A DNA stretch of 64,000 nucleotides from Paenibacillus_AA sp045062745 (lineage in GTDB: Bacteria > Bacillota > Bacilli > Paenibacillales > NBRC-103111). The stretch lies in the NCBI RefSeq assembly GCF_045062745.1, contig NZ_JBJGED010000013.1, positions 1-64,000 of the forward strand, in the 5' to 3' direction. Below the pieces are notes generated by a model, which did not search any database, had not been told where the DNA came from, and saw only the letters and a list, made by a program, of their open reading frames with translations. Position numbers and translations under genes: made by a program. Below are positions 25,709 through 34,613 of the stretch, one piece after another; the stretch's first letter is position 1; each line of letters starts with the position of its first letter.

Positions 25709-28700
25709 TCAGGCTCCCGTAATTACCGACCGGATCGTATTGCTCAACTGAAACGAATCGCCTGGTTGAATATCGACGAAAATCGGCTTCCCGTCCCGCT
25801 CTATTATTGCTTTCACACCTAGACCGTTGCGCTTATGGGGGGCTTTCCAGTCCGTCTCCAGCTTATACAGCGTCATGTTGGACCGGAATGTGAACGACCG
25901 TCCGCTGCGCCGCGGGTCGAACATATAGTAAGACGACGGCTTGAGATAGTCGGGGGAATCGATCAGCGCCACCTGACCGTCCAGCCGTTCCGGGAAGTCC
26001 TCGTAGTCCTCTTCCAGCTCCACATGAATCTCGCCGGTGTCCGGATTGACGTCTTTGATGGTCCCCCGGTAGGAGGCGTGGGACTTCCGGATCGTGTAGC
26101 TTCCCGCACTAATGTGCGTACACCGGATCGCCTGGACAGCGACCCTCTCTTCTCCGCGGTACCGCAGCAATAACGCTCGCGCGTCGGTCCGGTATTCCCG
26201 GCCCGCGGTATCGCGGAATGTCGCCGTCGTCCCTTCCTCATAGACGCTGATCAAAATATCCCTATACTCGTCCGCATAGCGCACCTCCACTCCGACAGCC
26301 GGAAAGTCGGACTCGTCCGTGGACACACCGCCGACGCGCGCGAGCGGCACGACTCCCGTCAGAAACGGCCGATGCTCGAATGGCTCCAAGACCGAGACGA
26401 ACACCGCCTTATGCGTGTCGGTTTGCCCCTCGGGGGCGGTGTCGCGCCACATGACGAACGGCTCCCAGCGCGACCGGCCCATCTCGCGCCCGCCTCGTTC
26501 GCCGAGGCTGCACACGAGCTCGCGGCTGCCTTGCTCCGGAGGCATGGCGTGCACCTTCAGCCCGGCCTCCGAGTAGTGCATCGTCCAGGCAGCCGGACCG
26601 TGCACGGGCGCCTTGCGCACCGCCTTCATCCAGCCGTAGCCGGGCTCGCTGTACAAGGGTACGTCAGCGCCGGCCAAAGTCCCTTGCATCGGCTGCCAGC
26701 TCGCCTCCGAAACGCCCTCGAACTCGATCTCGTCGAACGAGATATCGAGCGCCGGCGTATTGTAGTCGAACGTGCCGCCTCCGGTGACATAGCTCAGATC
26801 GAACACATAGGCGTCTGCCCGGTTCGGGGCTTGCACGACCCAACACCAGCGCTCCAGATGCGTCCCGGGGTAGGCGGTTCGATTGTCCATCCCGGATACT
26901 TGCAGCATCCCGCCTTCGTAATGGCACTTGAGCCGCGAATACGAGAGCTGCTGATCCTTCCCGTCGACGACGACGATCGTGCATGCCGCCGCATGTACCT
27001 CCCAAGCCTGCCACTTGGGACTTACCCATGAGGACGGATAGCCGCCGGCTCCGGCGAGCAGATGGTACCCGTACGCGCCGATCCACAGCCCGAGCTTGTC
27101 GCCGTGCATATGACCGGCGGACGGCTGGCCGTACAAGACCACATGCTTCGTGTTATGGGCGTCGGTGCCGGTCCGGAACACACTCGTCTCGGAATCCTGC
27201 AGCAGGAAGGACGGCTGGATCGCGCCGCCGTACCGGTTGTTTTCCTGGTATTCCTGCCAATCCGCGGCACAGGCTAGCAGCAGCAGCGCGTGCTTCTGCT
27301 TCGCGAGGAGCGTACGCTTGTTCTTCCACTGGACGGTCTCCACCCGATACCGCTCGAGCTCTTCCCGTTCGTATTGCGCCAATACTTGGCCGACGACGGC
27401 CCGGGAGGAGGGCATACGGCGGTAAATGATTTCGAAGGAGGGGCTGTACGTAATCTTGCCCTTCTTCCTCTGCTCGGAGATCGGTTGGACGTTGTTGACG
27501 AATCCGTTGTCTCCGAACATCGGTATCAGGTTGCCGCAGCGGAGCCGGACGTACAAGTCGATGACTTGGCGCAGGCCGAATGCTTGGTTCTCGAACATGT
27601 CGAGGCCATCCGGATAGTGCTCGTCGTCGCGGAACCGGTAGTTGTTGTTCGCCATGAAGCACATTTGCTCGCAGATATGGTCGATGTAGTGTAACGAATC
27701 GTAGCTGTATCGGCCATCGCGGAAAAACGAGTTGCGCATCCGCGAGACGAGGCTGTGCTTGCCCTCGTACAGCAGGTGCCGCATCAGCTTGCCGCTGCCC
27801 ATGAAGCTCGCCACGAGCAGCTCCACGTGCATCCAGCGCATCGACCAGTCCGCATCCCGCGTGCGCTCCACCTCGCAGCTGAACAGCACCTGCGGGATGA
27901 ATTCGTAGATCGCTTCCTTGATGGAAAATGGCTTCGTCCGCGGCTTGTTCTCCGCATCGGGCTTGCCCGCGAAGAATGCGGCCAGCGCCGCGTCCACGTC
28001 CCCGATCGCATCGTACACCAGATCGAGCGCGTCGAAATAATTGGAGAGCCAATGCGATTCCGTCGTGGACGGCTCCGCCATCAGCACCGTATCGCAGTAA
28101 GCGTTACCATAATTGCCGTTCATGTACGGCGCGAGCTCCGCGATACGGCCGGCTAGCAGCAGCGCTTTGTAGGCGTACTTCGTATCGCCGGTCAGCTGGT
28201 AGGCGTAGGCGAGGTTCGGGATCGCCCCCGCATAAGCGTCGCCGCTCGTCTCCGGCAGCACGTCCTTGTTCTCCATTACTTCGCAGTACGGATGGGCCAT
28301 GAGCATGGCGAGGAGGAACGAGCGATAGGAGGCGGTGAACATGTACCGGACCCCCGGATTCGGGAAGCCCTCCGGCGCCAGGAAGCCCCGGCCGTCGTCG
28401 TCCAAAACGAGATCCTCGCCGGTCGTGGGATTGCGGATCGTCATGCCGTTGCGCCACCATACGCCCGTACTCGGGTTGTAATACTCGTAAGGCCGCTCCA
28501 GGCATACCTGGAATGCCGTTCTACGCCCGCCGGTGAGCGGATCGCCGAACGACTGGCCGACGGACATCGCCCTCGGATTGCCGAACGGCACGAGCTCGAA
28601 CAGCTCATCGTCGCTCTTGGCGGCCCAATAATCCGCGATCCGGAGGATGGCGGCCTTCGTCTCGCGCCCCCAGTTCGTGTTCTCCGCGTTGTCGCGGGCG

Positions 28701-29467
28701 AAGCGCACATCGTCCGCATTCATACGCACCGTTAATCCTTGCTTTTTGTCGGTCAGGAAGTCGTACAGCTCCGGCGGGACCTTACGCTTCGTCCAGTCCA
28801 TGAAGTAGAAGTCGGCGTCCGCGCTCAGCCGGTCGGCTTGATGTTCGTACTCGGCGGGAGCGAGGCCGCGGGTGAAGAGCAGCATCCCGGCGCCTTGGCC
28901 GACGTCGGTTTTGTCCCCTTTGATGCCGGACCATGTGAGCACTTGCTTGTTGCCCGCACCTGTAATCGTCCGGATGACATTAAAGCCAAGTACGCGTTTC
29001 GTAAACTCATTCGGGTTAGTAGTATCAAGGCGAAGCAGGGAGAAAGGGAGGGAGAGCCGGATGTTGTGGGTGTTCCCATCCGAATCATAGAGGGATTGCA
29101 CTTGAGGCGGAATCGGCAACGTCTCGATCTCATACCGGTACTCGTCGTACTCGAGCGTGCCGTCTTCCCGGAGCCGGAATTGAATGGCGTTCCTCCGCTT
29201 GCGGCGGGAGAAGTCCACGTCGAAGAGCAGGGTCAATTCTCCGGCTTGGCCCGGCTTCACTTTTTCGCAGCGCAACTCGATGTGCAGCCGGTCCCGTTCG
29301 GTGCACATCCGGAACGTCATCTGCTGGTCAGTCGGTTCGAGGATCAGGCTGGGCTTGCGGAACAGCATGTCGGCGATCAGAAACCGGGCCGCCGGCTCGG
29401 CCTGCGTCACCGTGTCGAGCTCATGTACCAGGTAAATCGGGTACAAATGTTTGCGCCATTCACTCAT
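25709..29467 (-). CDS. Very large heparinase II/III-like protein
   Basis: A 1252-residue protein. An N-terminal ~280-residue beta-rich region (FRLREDGTLEYDEYRYEIETLP) precedes an all-helical toroid, then a heparinase II/III-type beta sheet domain containing VVLYGQPSAGHMHGDKLGLWIGAYG and LLAGAGGYPSSW near residues 775-815. The C-terminal ~200 residues are another beta domain. The plan is that of a polysaccharide lyase. No signal peptide is visible, which is odd for a polymer-degrading enzyme; it may act on imported oligosaccharides. It is followed 49 bp later by the binding-lipoprotein gene. Confidence 0.82.
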   Translation of the reverse strand: MSEWRKHLYPIYLVHELDTVTQAEPAARFLIADMLFRKPSLILEPTDQQMTFRMCTERDRLHIELRCEKVKPGQAGELTLLFDVDFSRRKRRNAIQFRLREDGTLEYDEYRYEIETLPIPPQVQSLYDSDGNTHNIRLSLPFSLLRLDTTNPNEFTKRVLGFNVIRTITGAGNKQVLTWSGIKGDKTDVGQGAGMLLFTRGLAPAEYEHQADRLSADADFYFMDWTKRKVPPELYDFLTDKKQGLTVRMNADDVRFARDNAENTNWGRETKAAILRIADYWAAKSDDELFELVPFGNPRAMSVGQSFGDPLTGGRRTAFQVCLERPYEYYNPSTGVWWRNGMTIRNPTTGEDLVLDDDGRGFLAPEGFPNPGVRYMFTASYRSFLLAMLMAHPYCEVMENKDVLPETSGDAYAGAIPNLAYAYQLTGDTKYAYKALLLAGRIAELAPYMNGNYGNAYCDTVLMAEPSTTESHWLSNYFDALDLVYDAIGDVDAALAAFFAGKPDAENKPRTKPFSIKEAIYEFIPQVLFSCEVERTRDADWSMRWMHVELLVASFMGSGKLMRHLLYEGKHSLVSRMRNSFFRDGRYSYDSLHYIDHICEQMCFMANNNYRFRDDEHYPDGLDMFENQAFGLRQVIDLYVRLRCGNLIPMFGDNGFVNNVQPISEQRKKGKITYSPSFEIIYRRMPSSRAVVGQVLAQYEREELERYRVETVQWKNKRTLLAKQKHALLLLACAADWQEYQENNRYGGAIQPSFLLQDSETSVFRTGTDAHNTKHVVLYGQPSAGHMHGDKLGLWIGAYGYHLLAGAGGYPSSWVSPKWQAWEVHAAACTIVVVDGKDQQLSYSRLKCHYEGGMLQVSGMDNRTAYPGTHLERWCWVVQAPNRADAYVFDLSYVTGGGTFDYNTPALDISFDEIEFEGVSEASWQPMQGTLAGADVPLYSEPGYGWMKAVRKAPVHGPAAWTMHYSEAGLKVHAMPPEQGSRELVCSLGERGGREMGRSRWEPFVMWRDTAPEGQTDTHKAVFVSVLEPFEHRPFLTGVVPLARVGGVSTDESDFPAVGVEVRYADEYRDILISVYEEGTTATFRDTAGREYRTDARALLLRYRGEERVAVQAIRCTHISAGSYTIRKSHASYRGTIKDVNPDTGEIHVELEEDYEDFPERLDGQVALIDSPDYLKPSSYYMFDPRRSGRSFTFRSNMTLYKLETDWKAPHKRNGLGVKAIIERDGKPIFVDIQPGDSFQLSNTIRSVITGA

Positions 29468-29650
29468 AGGGCCCCCGCGGAACGAAGTTAAATTTGTCTA
29501 ATTTGTGACGGTGCGTTTGATTTGATCGTACGCGCGGTTTGTAGGGTTGAATATGTTATTTTTTGCTACAATATGGTTTTTTCTGAACAGATTGATGTGA
29601 AAAAAGAAAATGGGCGGTCAAGAATAGGAAGAGGGTGAGACGGCGCATCA

Positions 29651-29692
29651 AATAGAAAGCGCGGCTCCCCATCCTGCGATGGATTGCCGCGC
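29651..29692 (-). terminator. Terminator of the GntR-type fusion gene
   Basis: On the minus strand GCGCGGC (from 29692) pairs with GCCGCGC (to 29659) and is followed by TTTCTATTT. It lies 25 bp after the stop of the gntR-type gene and separates it from the heparinase-like gene. Confidence 0.75.
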
Positions 29693-29717
29693 CTTGTATT
29701 CCAGGTGTCCCCCATTA

Positions 29718-31118
29718 TTATGGTTCCTCGGCCCACTTGGTCCGCAACGTGCCCCACACCTCGTCGAGGGAGGCGACATTCGCCCACACGAGCCCCAGCT
29801 CGCGGTTGAGCGCATTGAATTGCAAGCTGGTCAAGCCGAAGTCGATAACCGTCTGAGCCTTGTCCTTGATGGACTCGAACATATAGTAGCCCGGCCCGGC
29901 CTTCGGGTGATGAGGGGCGGAGCGATCCTCCGCTACCGTCTTACGCGAAGGCACCGAGCACCCATGCTGCTTCAGGAACCGCTGCGCCTCCTCCGACAGC
30001 AAGTACTCGATGACCTCCGTCGCTTCCTCCACCTGCTCGCAATGCGAGCTGATCCCGATCCCCGTAGCGAGACTGTATCCCGTGTCGGCGACTCGCCCGG
30101 GGAAGCGGACCAGGTCCCAATCGAATTCGATATCCCGAAATTCCTCAAGGAACAAGTAAGAAGTGAGAATCATCGCCACTTTCTCGCGGAGGAACAGCAT
30201 CTCGCCCAGCCGGAAATTGTCGGTCGAGAAAATGGGCGACACCTTGTGCTTATACATCAAATCGACGGCAAACTGCAAAGCTTCCTTCGTCGCCGGTTCA
30301 TCCGGCAGCAGCTTGTCTCCCCGGCGGAATACCCCGCCGTTCTGCAGCACGAAGAGAGGCCAGCGGTTGTAGGACGAGGAGAGGCTGAATCCGTACTGCT
30401 CCACATGGTCGCCCTCGTGCCGGGTCAGCGAGGAGGCTGCCGCCAGCAGCTCATCCCACGTCCATGAGGCATCCGGATAAGCGAGACCGGCGTGATCGAA
30501 CATCGATTTATTGTAGACGAGCATGATCGGCGTGAACGTCAGAGGCGCGGCTAGCAGCTTCTCGTTCACCGTGAACGCCCGGAGACAGGGCGCATACAGC
30601 TCGCGTGCCGATTCGAGCTGCAACGGGCGGAACCAGTTGTCGGGCTCCTCGCCGGTGAATTGAAAAAAGCTCGTATTGGAAATCCCGATCAAATCCGGCT
30701 GTGTGTGTCCGATCCGGAACCCGTCCCGCGCCGAGGCTTTGAGCGCCCCGTTCGGAGTAGGGATCATCTCGACCCGAATGCGAGTCTGCGTCCGGTTGAA
30801 CCGGTCGATCAGGCGACTCACTGCTTCATATTCGTAGGATGGCGTATACCAGGACAAGTGAAGGGTCGCGGGGCGTTGCTCGGGATCGTTCACGAGAGAG
30901 CCCTTGCCGTGCAGCGTACGGATGAGTCCGGCTTCGGCGAGCTCGCTCAGCGCTTTGCGCACGGACGGGCGGCTCAGCTGGAACTGCTGCGCCAAGTCGT
31001 TTTCGGCCGGAATATAGGTGTCGGGCGGCCATTCGCCGGACTTGATTTTCTTATGCAAATGTTGAAGCAAGATGTGATAACGCTCCCGGAACGTCGTTCT
31101 GCTAACTTCCCTAGTCAA
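29718..31118 (-). CDS. GntR DNA-binding domain fused to a solute-binding-protein domain
   Basis: A 466-residue chimera. Residues ~8-75 are a GntR winged helix (HILLQHLHKKIKSGEWPPDT, LAQQFQLSRPSVRKALSELAEAGLI, GKGSLV). From about residue 85 to the end it is a family 1 extracellular solute-binding fold (LHLSWYTPSYEYEAVSRLIDRF, APLTFTPIMLVYNKSMFDHAGL, VIEYLLSEEAQRFLKQHG). There is no signal peptide, so the binding domain works in the cytoplasm as ligand sensor. It is the obvious regulator of the heparinase / binding-protein locus. Its short upstream region abuts the tyrS leader. Confidence 0.88.
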   Translation of the reverse strand: MTREVSRTTFRERYHILLQHLHKKIKSGEWPPDTYIPAENDLAQQFQLSRPSVRKALSELAEAGLIRTLHGKGSLVNDPEQRPATLHLSWYTPSYEYEAVSRLIDRFNRTQTRIRVEMIPTPNGALKASARDGFRIGHTQPDLIGISNTSFFQFTGEEPDNWFRPLQLESARELYAPCLRAFTVNEKLLAAPLTFTPIMLVYNKSMFDHAGLAYPDASWTWDELLAAASSLTRHEGDHVEQYGFSLSSSYNRWPLFVLQNGGVFRRGDKLLPDEPATKEALQFAVDLMYKHKVSPIFSTDNFRLGEMLFLREKVAMILTSYLFLEEFRDIEFDWDLVRFPGRVADTGYSLATGIGISSHCEQVEEATEVIEYLLSEEAQRFLKQHGCSVPSRKTVAEDRSAPHHPKAGPGYYMFESIKDKAQTVIDFGLTSLQFNALNRELGLVWANVASLDEVWGTLRTKWAEEP

Positions 31119-31226
31119 CCCACATGGCCTCCATTACGATTTGAAATTCGCCTCTCCATTATCATCCATTTCGGGAAGCGTGTCCAGTTGGTCGGGCGGC
31201 CGCGAGATTGCCGGGATGCCGAGAAA

Positions 31227-31255
31227 TTGACACGCTGACGCGAAAATGGTATAAC
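31227..31255 (+). promoter_or_regulatory. Sigma-A promoter for the tyrS leader
   Basis: Consensus TTGACA at 31227-31232 and TATAAC at 31250-31255 are 17 bp apart, with a TG immediately before the -10 box. Transcription should begin near 31262. Confidence 0.85.
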
Positions 31256-31261
31256 GGGTAT

Positions 31262-31531
31262 CAAATGCATACTTCATAAGCGAAGAAGGGTAAAAGTAGC
31301 GCTCGACGATCCCGTCCCAGAGAGCCGGCGGCAGGTGCAAGCCGGTACAGGAGCGAACGCGAAATACAGCCTGGAGCATGTTGCACCGAACCCGCGATTG
31401 CAGCGGAAGGGCAAGACGGTTGTCGGCCGTTATCCGATACGAGTGGAAGACGCTCAGCTCTTTGGGCTCGTCTTCAAATAGGGTGGTACCGCGATGACTC
31501 GTCCCTGTTCCGGCAGGGAGGGGTCTTTTTT
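31262..31531 (+). promoter_or_regulatory. T-box riboswitch (tyrosyl) upstream of tyrS
   Basis: The T-box sequence GGTGGTACCGCGA lies at 31482-31494. A terminator stem follows (GACTCGTCCCTG 31496-31507 with CAGGGAGGGGTC 31514-31525, one mismatch) with a run of six T. Stem I starts after 31290. In its 3' half a TAC (31365-31367, followed by A) is a good candidate Tyr specifier codon, in agreement with the downstream gene. Confidence 0.92.
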
Positions 31532-31565
31532 GCGTATAATGATGTGAAAAAAGGAGCGCTGAAGC

Positions 31566-32831
31566 ATGACGACGAAATTACTGGAAGATCTGGAATACCG
31601 CGGACTCGTGTACCAAATGACGAACCGCGATGAATTGGCGAAGAAGATGGATGCCGAGCGCATCGTGATGTACTGCGGCTTCGACCCGACCGCGGATAGC
31701 CTGCATATCGGCAGCCTGCTGCCGATCCTATGCCTGCGCCGGTTCCAGCTGGCCGGCCATACGGCGATCGCGCTCGTGGGCGGCGGCACCGGCCTGATCG
31801 GCGACCCGAGCGGCCGCTCGACCGAGCGTTCGCTCAATACGGCCGACACGGTGGCGCAGTGGACCAATAGCTTGAAGCGGCAGCTGTCCCGGTTCCTCGA
31901 GTTCGAGGGCACGGACAATCCGGCCAAGCTCGTCAGCAACTACGACTGGCTCGCTCCGCTGGACGCGATCTCGTTCCTGCGCGACGTGGGCAAGCATTTC
32001 ACGGTCAATTACATGCTGGCCAAAGATTCGGTCGACTCCCGTCTCGCGAACGGGATCTCGTTCACCGAATTCAGCTATATGATTCTGCAGGCGTACGACT
32101 ACCACAAGCTGCATGCGGAGCACAACTGCTCCTTGCAGGTGGGCGGCAGCGATCAGTGGGGCAATATCACGGCAGGGCTCGACCTGATCGGCAAGATGGG
32201 CGGCGGCGACGCCTTCGGCATGACGATGCCGCTCGTGACGAAGAGCGACGGGAAGAAGTTCGGCAAGTCCGAGTCCGGGGCCATCTGGCTCGACCGGAAC
32301 AAGACGTCGGCGTACCAGTTCTATCAGTTCTGGATCAATACCGACGACAACGATGTGATCAAGTTCCTGAAGTACTTCACGTTCCTGTCGCGCGAAGAGA
32401 TCGAAGCGCTGGAGACCGAGCTGGCCGAGCGGCCGGAGAAGCGCGTCGCCCAGCGCGAGCTCGCGCGGGAAGTGACGAAGCTCGTGCACGGACCCGAGGC
32501 GGTCGAGAGCGCCGAGAACATCACGCAGGCGCTGTTCTCCGGCGAAGTCGTACAGCTGAGCGAGAGCGAGCTGATCGAAGCGCTGCAGGACATGCCGACG
32601 ACCGTGCTCCCGGGCGGGCAGGAGACCGGGCTTATCGACCTGCTGGTCGAGGCCAAGGCGGCTCCATCGCGCCGGCAGGCGAAGCAGGACATCGAGAGCG
32701 GCGCCGTCTATGTGAACGGCGAGAAGCTGACGAGCATCGACGCCGTTGTCGGCGAGGGCCAGCGGCTGCACGGCCGGTACGTCGTGCTGCGGCGAGGGAA
32801 GAAAAATTACTATTTGGTTCGCTTCGAATAA
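31566..32831 (+). CDS. tyrS: Tyrosyl-tRNA synthetase
   Basis: A 421-residue class I synthetase. The HIGH motif appears as HIGS in PTADSLHIGSLLP, the KMSKS motif as KFGKS in GKKFGKSESGAIWLD, and the tyrosine-binding segment as YCGFDPTAD. The C-terminal ~65 residues form the S4 RNA-binding domain (PSRRQAKQDIESGAVYVNGEKL). Length and order are those of bacterial TyrS. Expression is set by the upstream T-box. A perfect terminator follows. Confidence 0.98.
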   Translation: MTTKLLEDLEYRGLVYQMTNRDELAKKMDAERIVMYCGFDPTADSLHIGSLLPILCLRRFQLAGHTAIALVGGGTGLIGDPSGRSTERSLNTADTVAQWTNSLKRQLSRFLEFEGTDNPAKLVSNYDWLAPLDAISFLRDVGKHFTVNYMLAKDSVDSRLANGISFTEFSYMILQAYDYHKLHAEHNCSLQVGGSDQWGNITAGLDLIGKMGGGDAFGMTMPLVTKSDGKKFGKSESGAIWLDRNKTSAYQFYQFWINTDDNDVIKFLKYFTFLSREEIEALETELAERPEKRVAQRELAREVTKLVHGPEAVESAENITQALFSGEVVQLSESELIEALQDMPTTVLPGGQETGLIDLLVEAKAAPSRRQAKQDIESGAVYVNGEKLTSIDAVVGEGQRLHGRYVVLRRGKKNYYLVRFE

Positions 32832-32846
32832 GGCTAAGCGTGAAGG

Positions 32847-32880
32847 CTGCCGACCCGGTGAGGGTCGGCAGTTTTTTTTC
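32847..32880 (+). terminator. Rho-independent terminator after tyrS
   Basis: A perfect 10-bp stem CTGCCGACCC (32847-32856) / GGGTCGGCAG (32862-32871) is followed by eight T. Confidence 0.95.
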
Positions 32881-32891
32881 TGAATAGAATG

Positions 32892-32961
32892 TGTGGAAGA
32901 TATAAACAAACAACTTAATTCGCATATTTGGGTTGTAGGATGCATATTGTTTTGTTATAAT
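32892..32961 (+). promoter_or_regulatory. Promoter of the amino acid ABC transporter operon with degenerate TnrA-like site
   Basis: TTGTAG (32933-32938) and a perfect TATAAT (32956-32961) flank a 17-bp spacer GATGCATATTGTTTTGT, with an extended TG element. The spacer is 15/17 identical to that of the aminomutase promoter at 36756-36772. Upstream, 32892-32908 matches the GlnR/TnrA pattern TGTNA-N7-TNACA at 8 of 10 fixed positions and may be a weak site. Confidence 0.65.
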
Positions 32962-33009
32962 GCAAAAAGCACGAACGCCGCAGCGAAGATGGGTCCGTTT
33001 CTTGAATTG

Positions 33010-33058
33010 GAACGCGAAGAGGGCCTTGGTTGGTAGGGTCCCTTTTTGCGTTCTTTTT
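33010..33058 (+). terminator. Terminator inside the leader of the ABC transporter operon
   Basis: GAACGCGAAGAGGG (33010-33023) pairs with CCCTTTTTGCGTTC (33040-33053) over about 14 bp with G-T pairs, followed by TTTTT. It lies about 42-90 nt downstream of the predicted transcription start and 30 nt before the first gene. It therefore acts as a premature terminator (attenuator) rather than an operon end. What relieves it is not evident; the leader matches no riboswitch class I know. Confidence 0.65.
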
Positions 33059-33087
33059 CAACTGAAAAAGTGAAGGAGGGAGAAAAG

Positions 33088-33891
33088 TTGAAAAAAACCA
33101 AATGGGTAAACGTTGGGGGTTGTCTGCTGATCGCGGCATCTGCATTGTTCTCTGCCTGCGGGAAAGCCGATGAGAAGCCGGAAGCGCAAGCCGCATCCGC
33201 GTCGGAGACGGGTAAGTTAACCGTCGGCACCGACACCAGTTTTGTCCCTTTCGAGTTCCTGAACAAGGACACCGGAAAATACGAGGGGTTCGACATCGAT
33301 CTGTGGGCCGCGATCGCCGCCAAACTGAACCTGGAGTATGAGCTGAAGCCGATGGATTTCAACGGTCTCATTCCGGCACTGCAGTCGGGGAGCATAGACG
33401 CGGCTCTGGCAGGCATGACGATCAAGGAGGAGCGGAAGGAAAAGGTCGATTTCGCGGAACCGTATTACAATGCCGGCCTCCTGGTCCTGGTCCGCACCGA
33501 CAACGAGGACATCAAAAGCGTGAACGACCTCAAAGGGAAAACGATCGCGACCAAGTCCGGCACCACAAGCTTCGACTACGTCAAGGCGCTTGACGGCATC
33601 AAGGAAGTCAAACCATTCCCGAACATTGACGGGGCGTACATGGAGCTGATCAACAAAGGGGTAGACGCGGTCGTTTTCGATTCTCCGAACGTGCTCTACT
33701 TCATCAAAACCAAAGGCAATGACAAAGTGAAAGCCGTCGGAGACATTCTGGAAGGACAGCAGTACGGCATCGCCTTTCCCAAAGGAAGCCCGCTAGTCGC
33801 CGAGGTGAATAAGGTGCTAGGAGAACTCAAGGACAGCGGCAAGTACGACGAGATTTACGAGAAATGGTTTGGTAAAGCGCCGTCGAAATGA
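33088..33891 (+). CDS. Polar amino acid ABC transporter, substrate-binding lipoprotein
   Basis: A 267-residue lipoprotein with lipobox LFSAC at C24, then a family 3 binding fold: TVGTDTSFVPFEFLNKDTGKY, GFDIDLWAAIAAKLNL, DAALAGMTIKEERKEKVDFAEPYY. These are the marks of glutamine or other polar amino acid receptors. The TTG at 33088 is the start, with AAGGAGGG (33073-33080) 7 bases upstream. It heads an operon with a permease, an ATPase and a glutamine synthetase. Expression is probably controlled by the leader terminator at 33010-33058. Confidence 0.93.
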   Translation: MKKTKWVNVGGCLLIAASALFSACGKADEKPEAQAASASETGKLTVGTDTSFVPFEFLNKDTGKYEGFDIDLWAAIAAKLNLEYELKPMDFNGLIPALQSGSIDAALAGMTIKEERKEKVDFAEPYYNAGLLVLVRTDNEDIKSVNDLKGKTIATKSGTTSFDYVKALDGIKEVKPFPNIDGAYMELINKGVDAVVFDSPNVLYFIKTKGNDKVKAVGDILEGQQYGIAFPKGSPLVAEVNKVLGELKDSGKYDEIYEKWFGKAPSK

Positions 33892-33936
33892 GGAAGCCGT
33901 TTATTATTATGAGAAAGCAAAGGGGAGGGCGACCGG

Positions 33937-34611
33937 ATGACAGCCAGCATTGACCTGGATTTTGCCAGTGCGATTGCCTCGCTGCCCTACCTGATGAAAG
34001 GCTTGGAGCTTACGCTGCTGATCGCGGTTTTTGGACTCATCATCGGTTTTGCCATCGGACTGCTGGCGGGTTTGGCCAGGTTATCCCGGAAACGACTGCT
34101 TCGAGTGGTGTCGACGGTATATGTCGAGGCCATTCGCGGCACACCTCTGCTGGTGCAGGCGGTGTGGCTGTTTTTCGGCTTGAACCAGCTGCTGGTGCAA
34201 ACGACCGGATTTCGGATTTCCTCGGTTCAGGCGGGGATTATCGTCATCGCCGTAAATGCGGGCGCCTATATCGCCGAAATCGTGAGAGGTTCGATCCAAT
34301 CGATCGACAGAGGGCAGGACGAAGCGGGCCGCTCGCTGGGTTTATCCAAGACGCAAAGCTTCGTACACATCGTATTTCCGCAAGCCTTCAAGAGGATGAT
34401 TCCGCCGCTGGGCAATCAATTCATCATCAGTCTGAAGGATACGTCCCTGCTATCGATCATTGCCGTCGGCGAATTGATGCGGAACGGGCAGGAGATCGTG
34501 TCGACCGAATTTAACGCATTCGAGATTTATACGATTATCGCCGTCATGTATCTCCTCCTCACTCTCGCCATCTCCTTCATTCTGCGATCGATCGAAAGGA
34601 GGATTGGATAA
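33937..34611 (+). CDS. Polar amino acid ABC transporter, permease
   Basis: A 224-residue permease with about five TM segments and the EAA-loop region QDEAGRSLGLSKTQSFVHIVFPQAFKRMIPPLGNQF typical of the His/Glu/Gln/Arg/opine transporter family. It forms a homodimer in related systems. It is followed after 2 bp by the ATPase gene. GGGGAGGGC precedes the ATG. Confidence 0.94.
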   Translation: MTASIDLDFASAIASLPYLMKGLELTLLIAVFGLIIGFAIGLLAGLARLSRKRLLRVVSTVYVEAIRGTPLLVQAVWLFFGLNQLLVQTTGFRISSVQAGIIVIAVNAGAYIAEIVRGSIQSIDRGQDEAGRSLGLSKTQSFVHIVFPQAFKRMIPPLGNQFIISLKDTSLLSIIAVGELMRNGQEIVSTEFNAFEIYTIIAVMYLLLTLAISFILRSIERRIG

Positions 34612-34613
34612 CG

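Noticed and set aside
32962..33058. The ABC transporter leader as a second c-di-AMP or a lysine riboswitch.
   Set aside because: None of the ydaO blocks seen at 36800-36921 are present, and the ~90-nt leader is far too short for a lysine aptamer.
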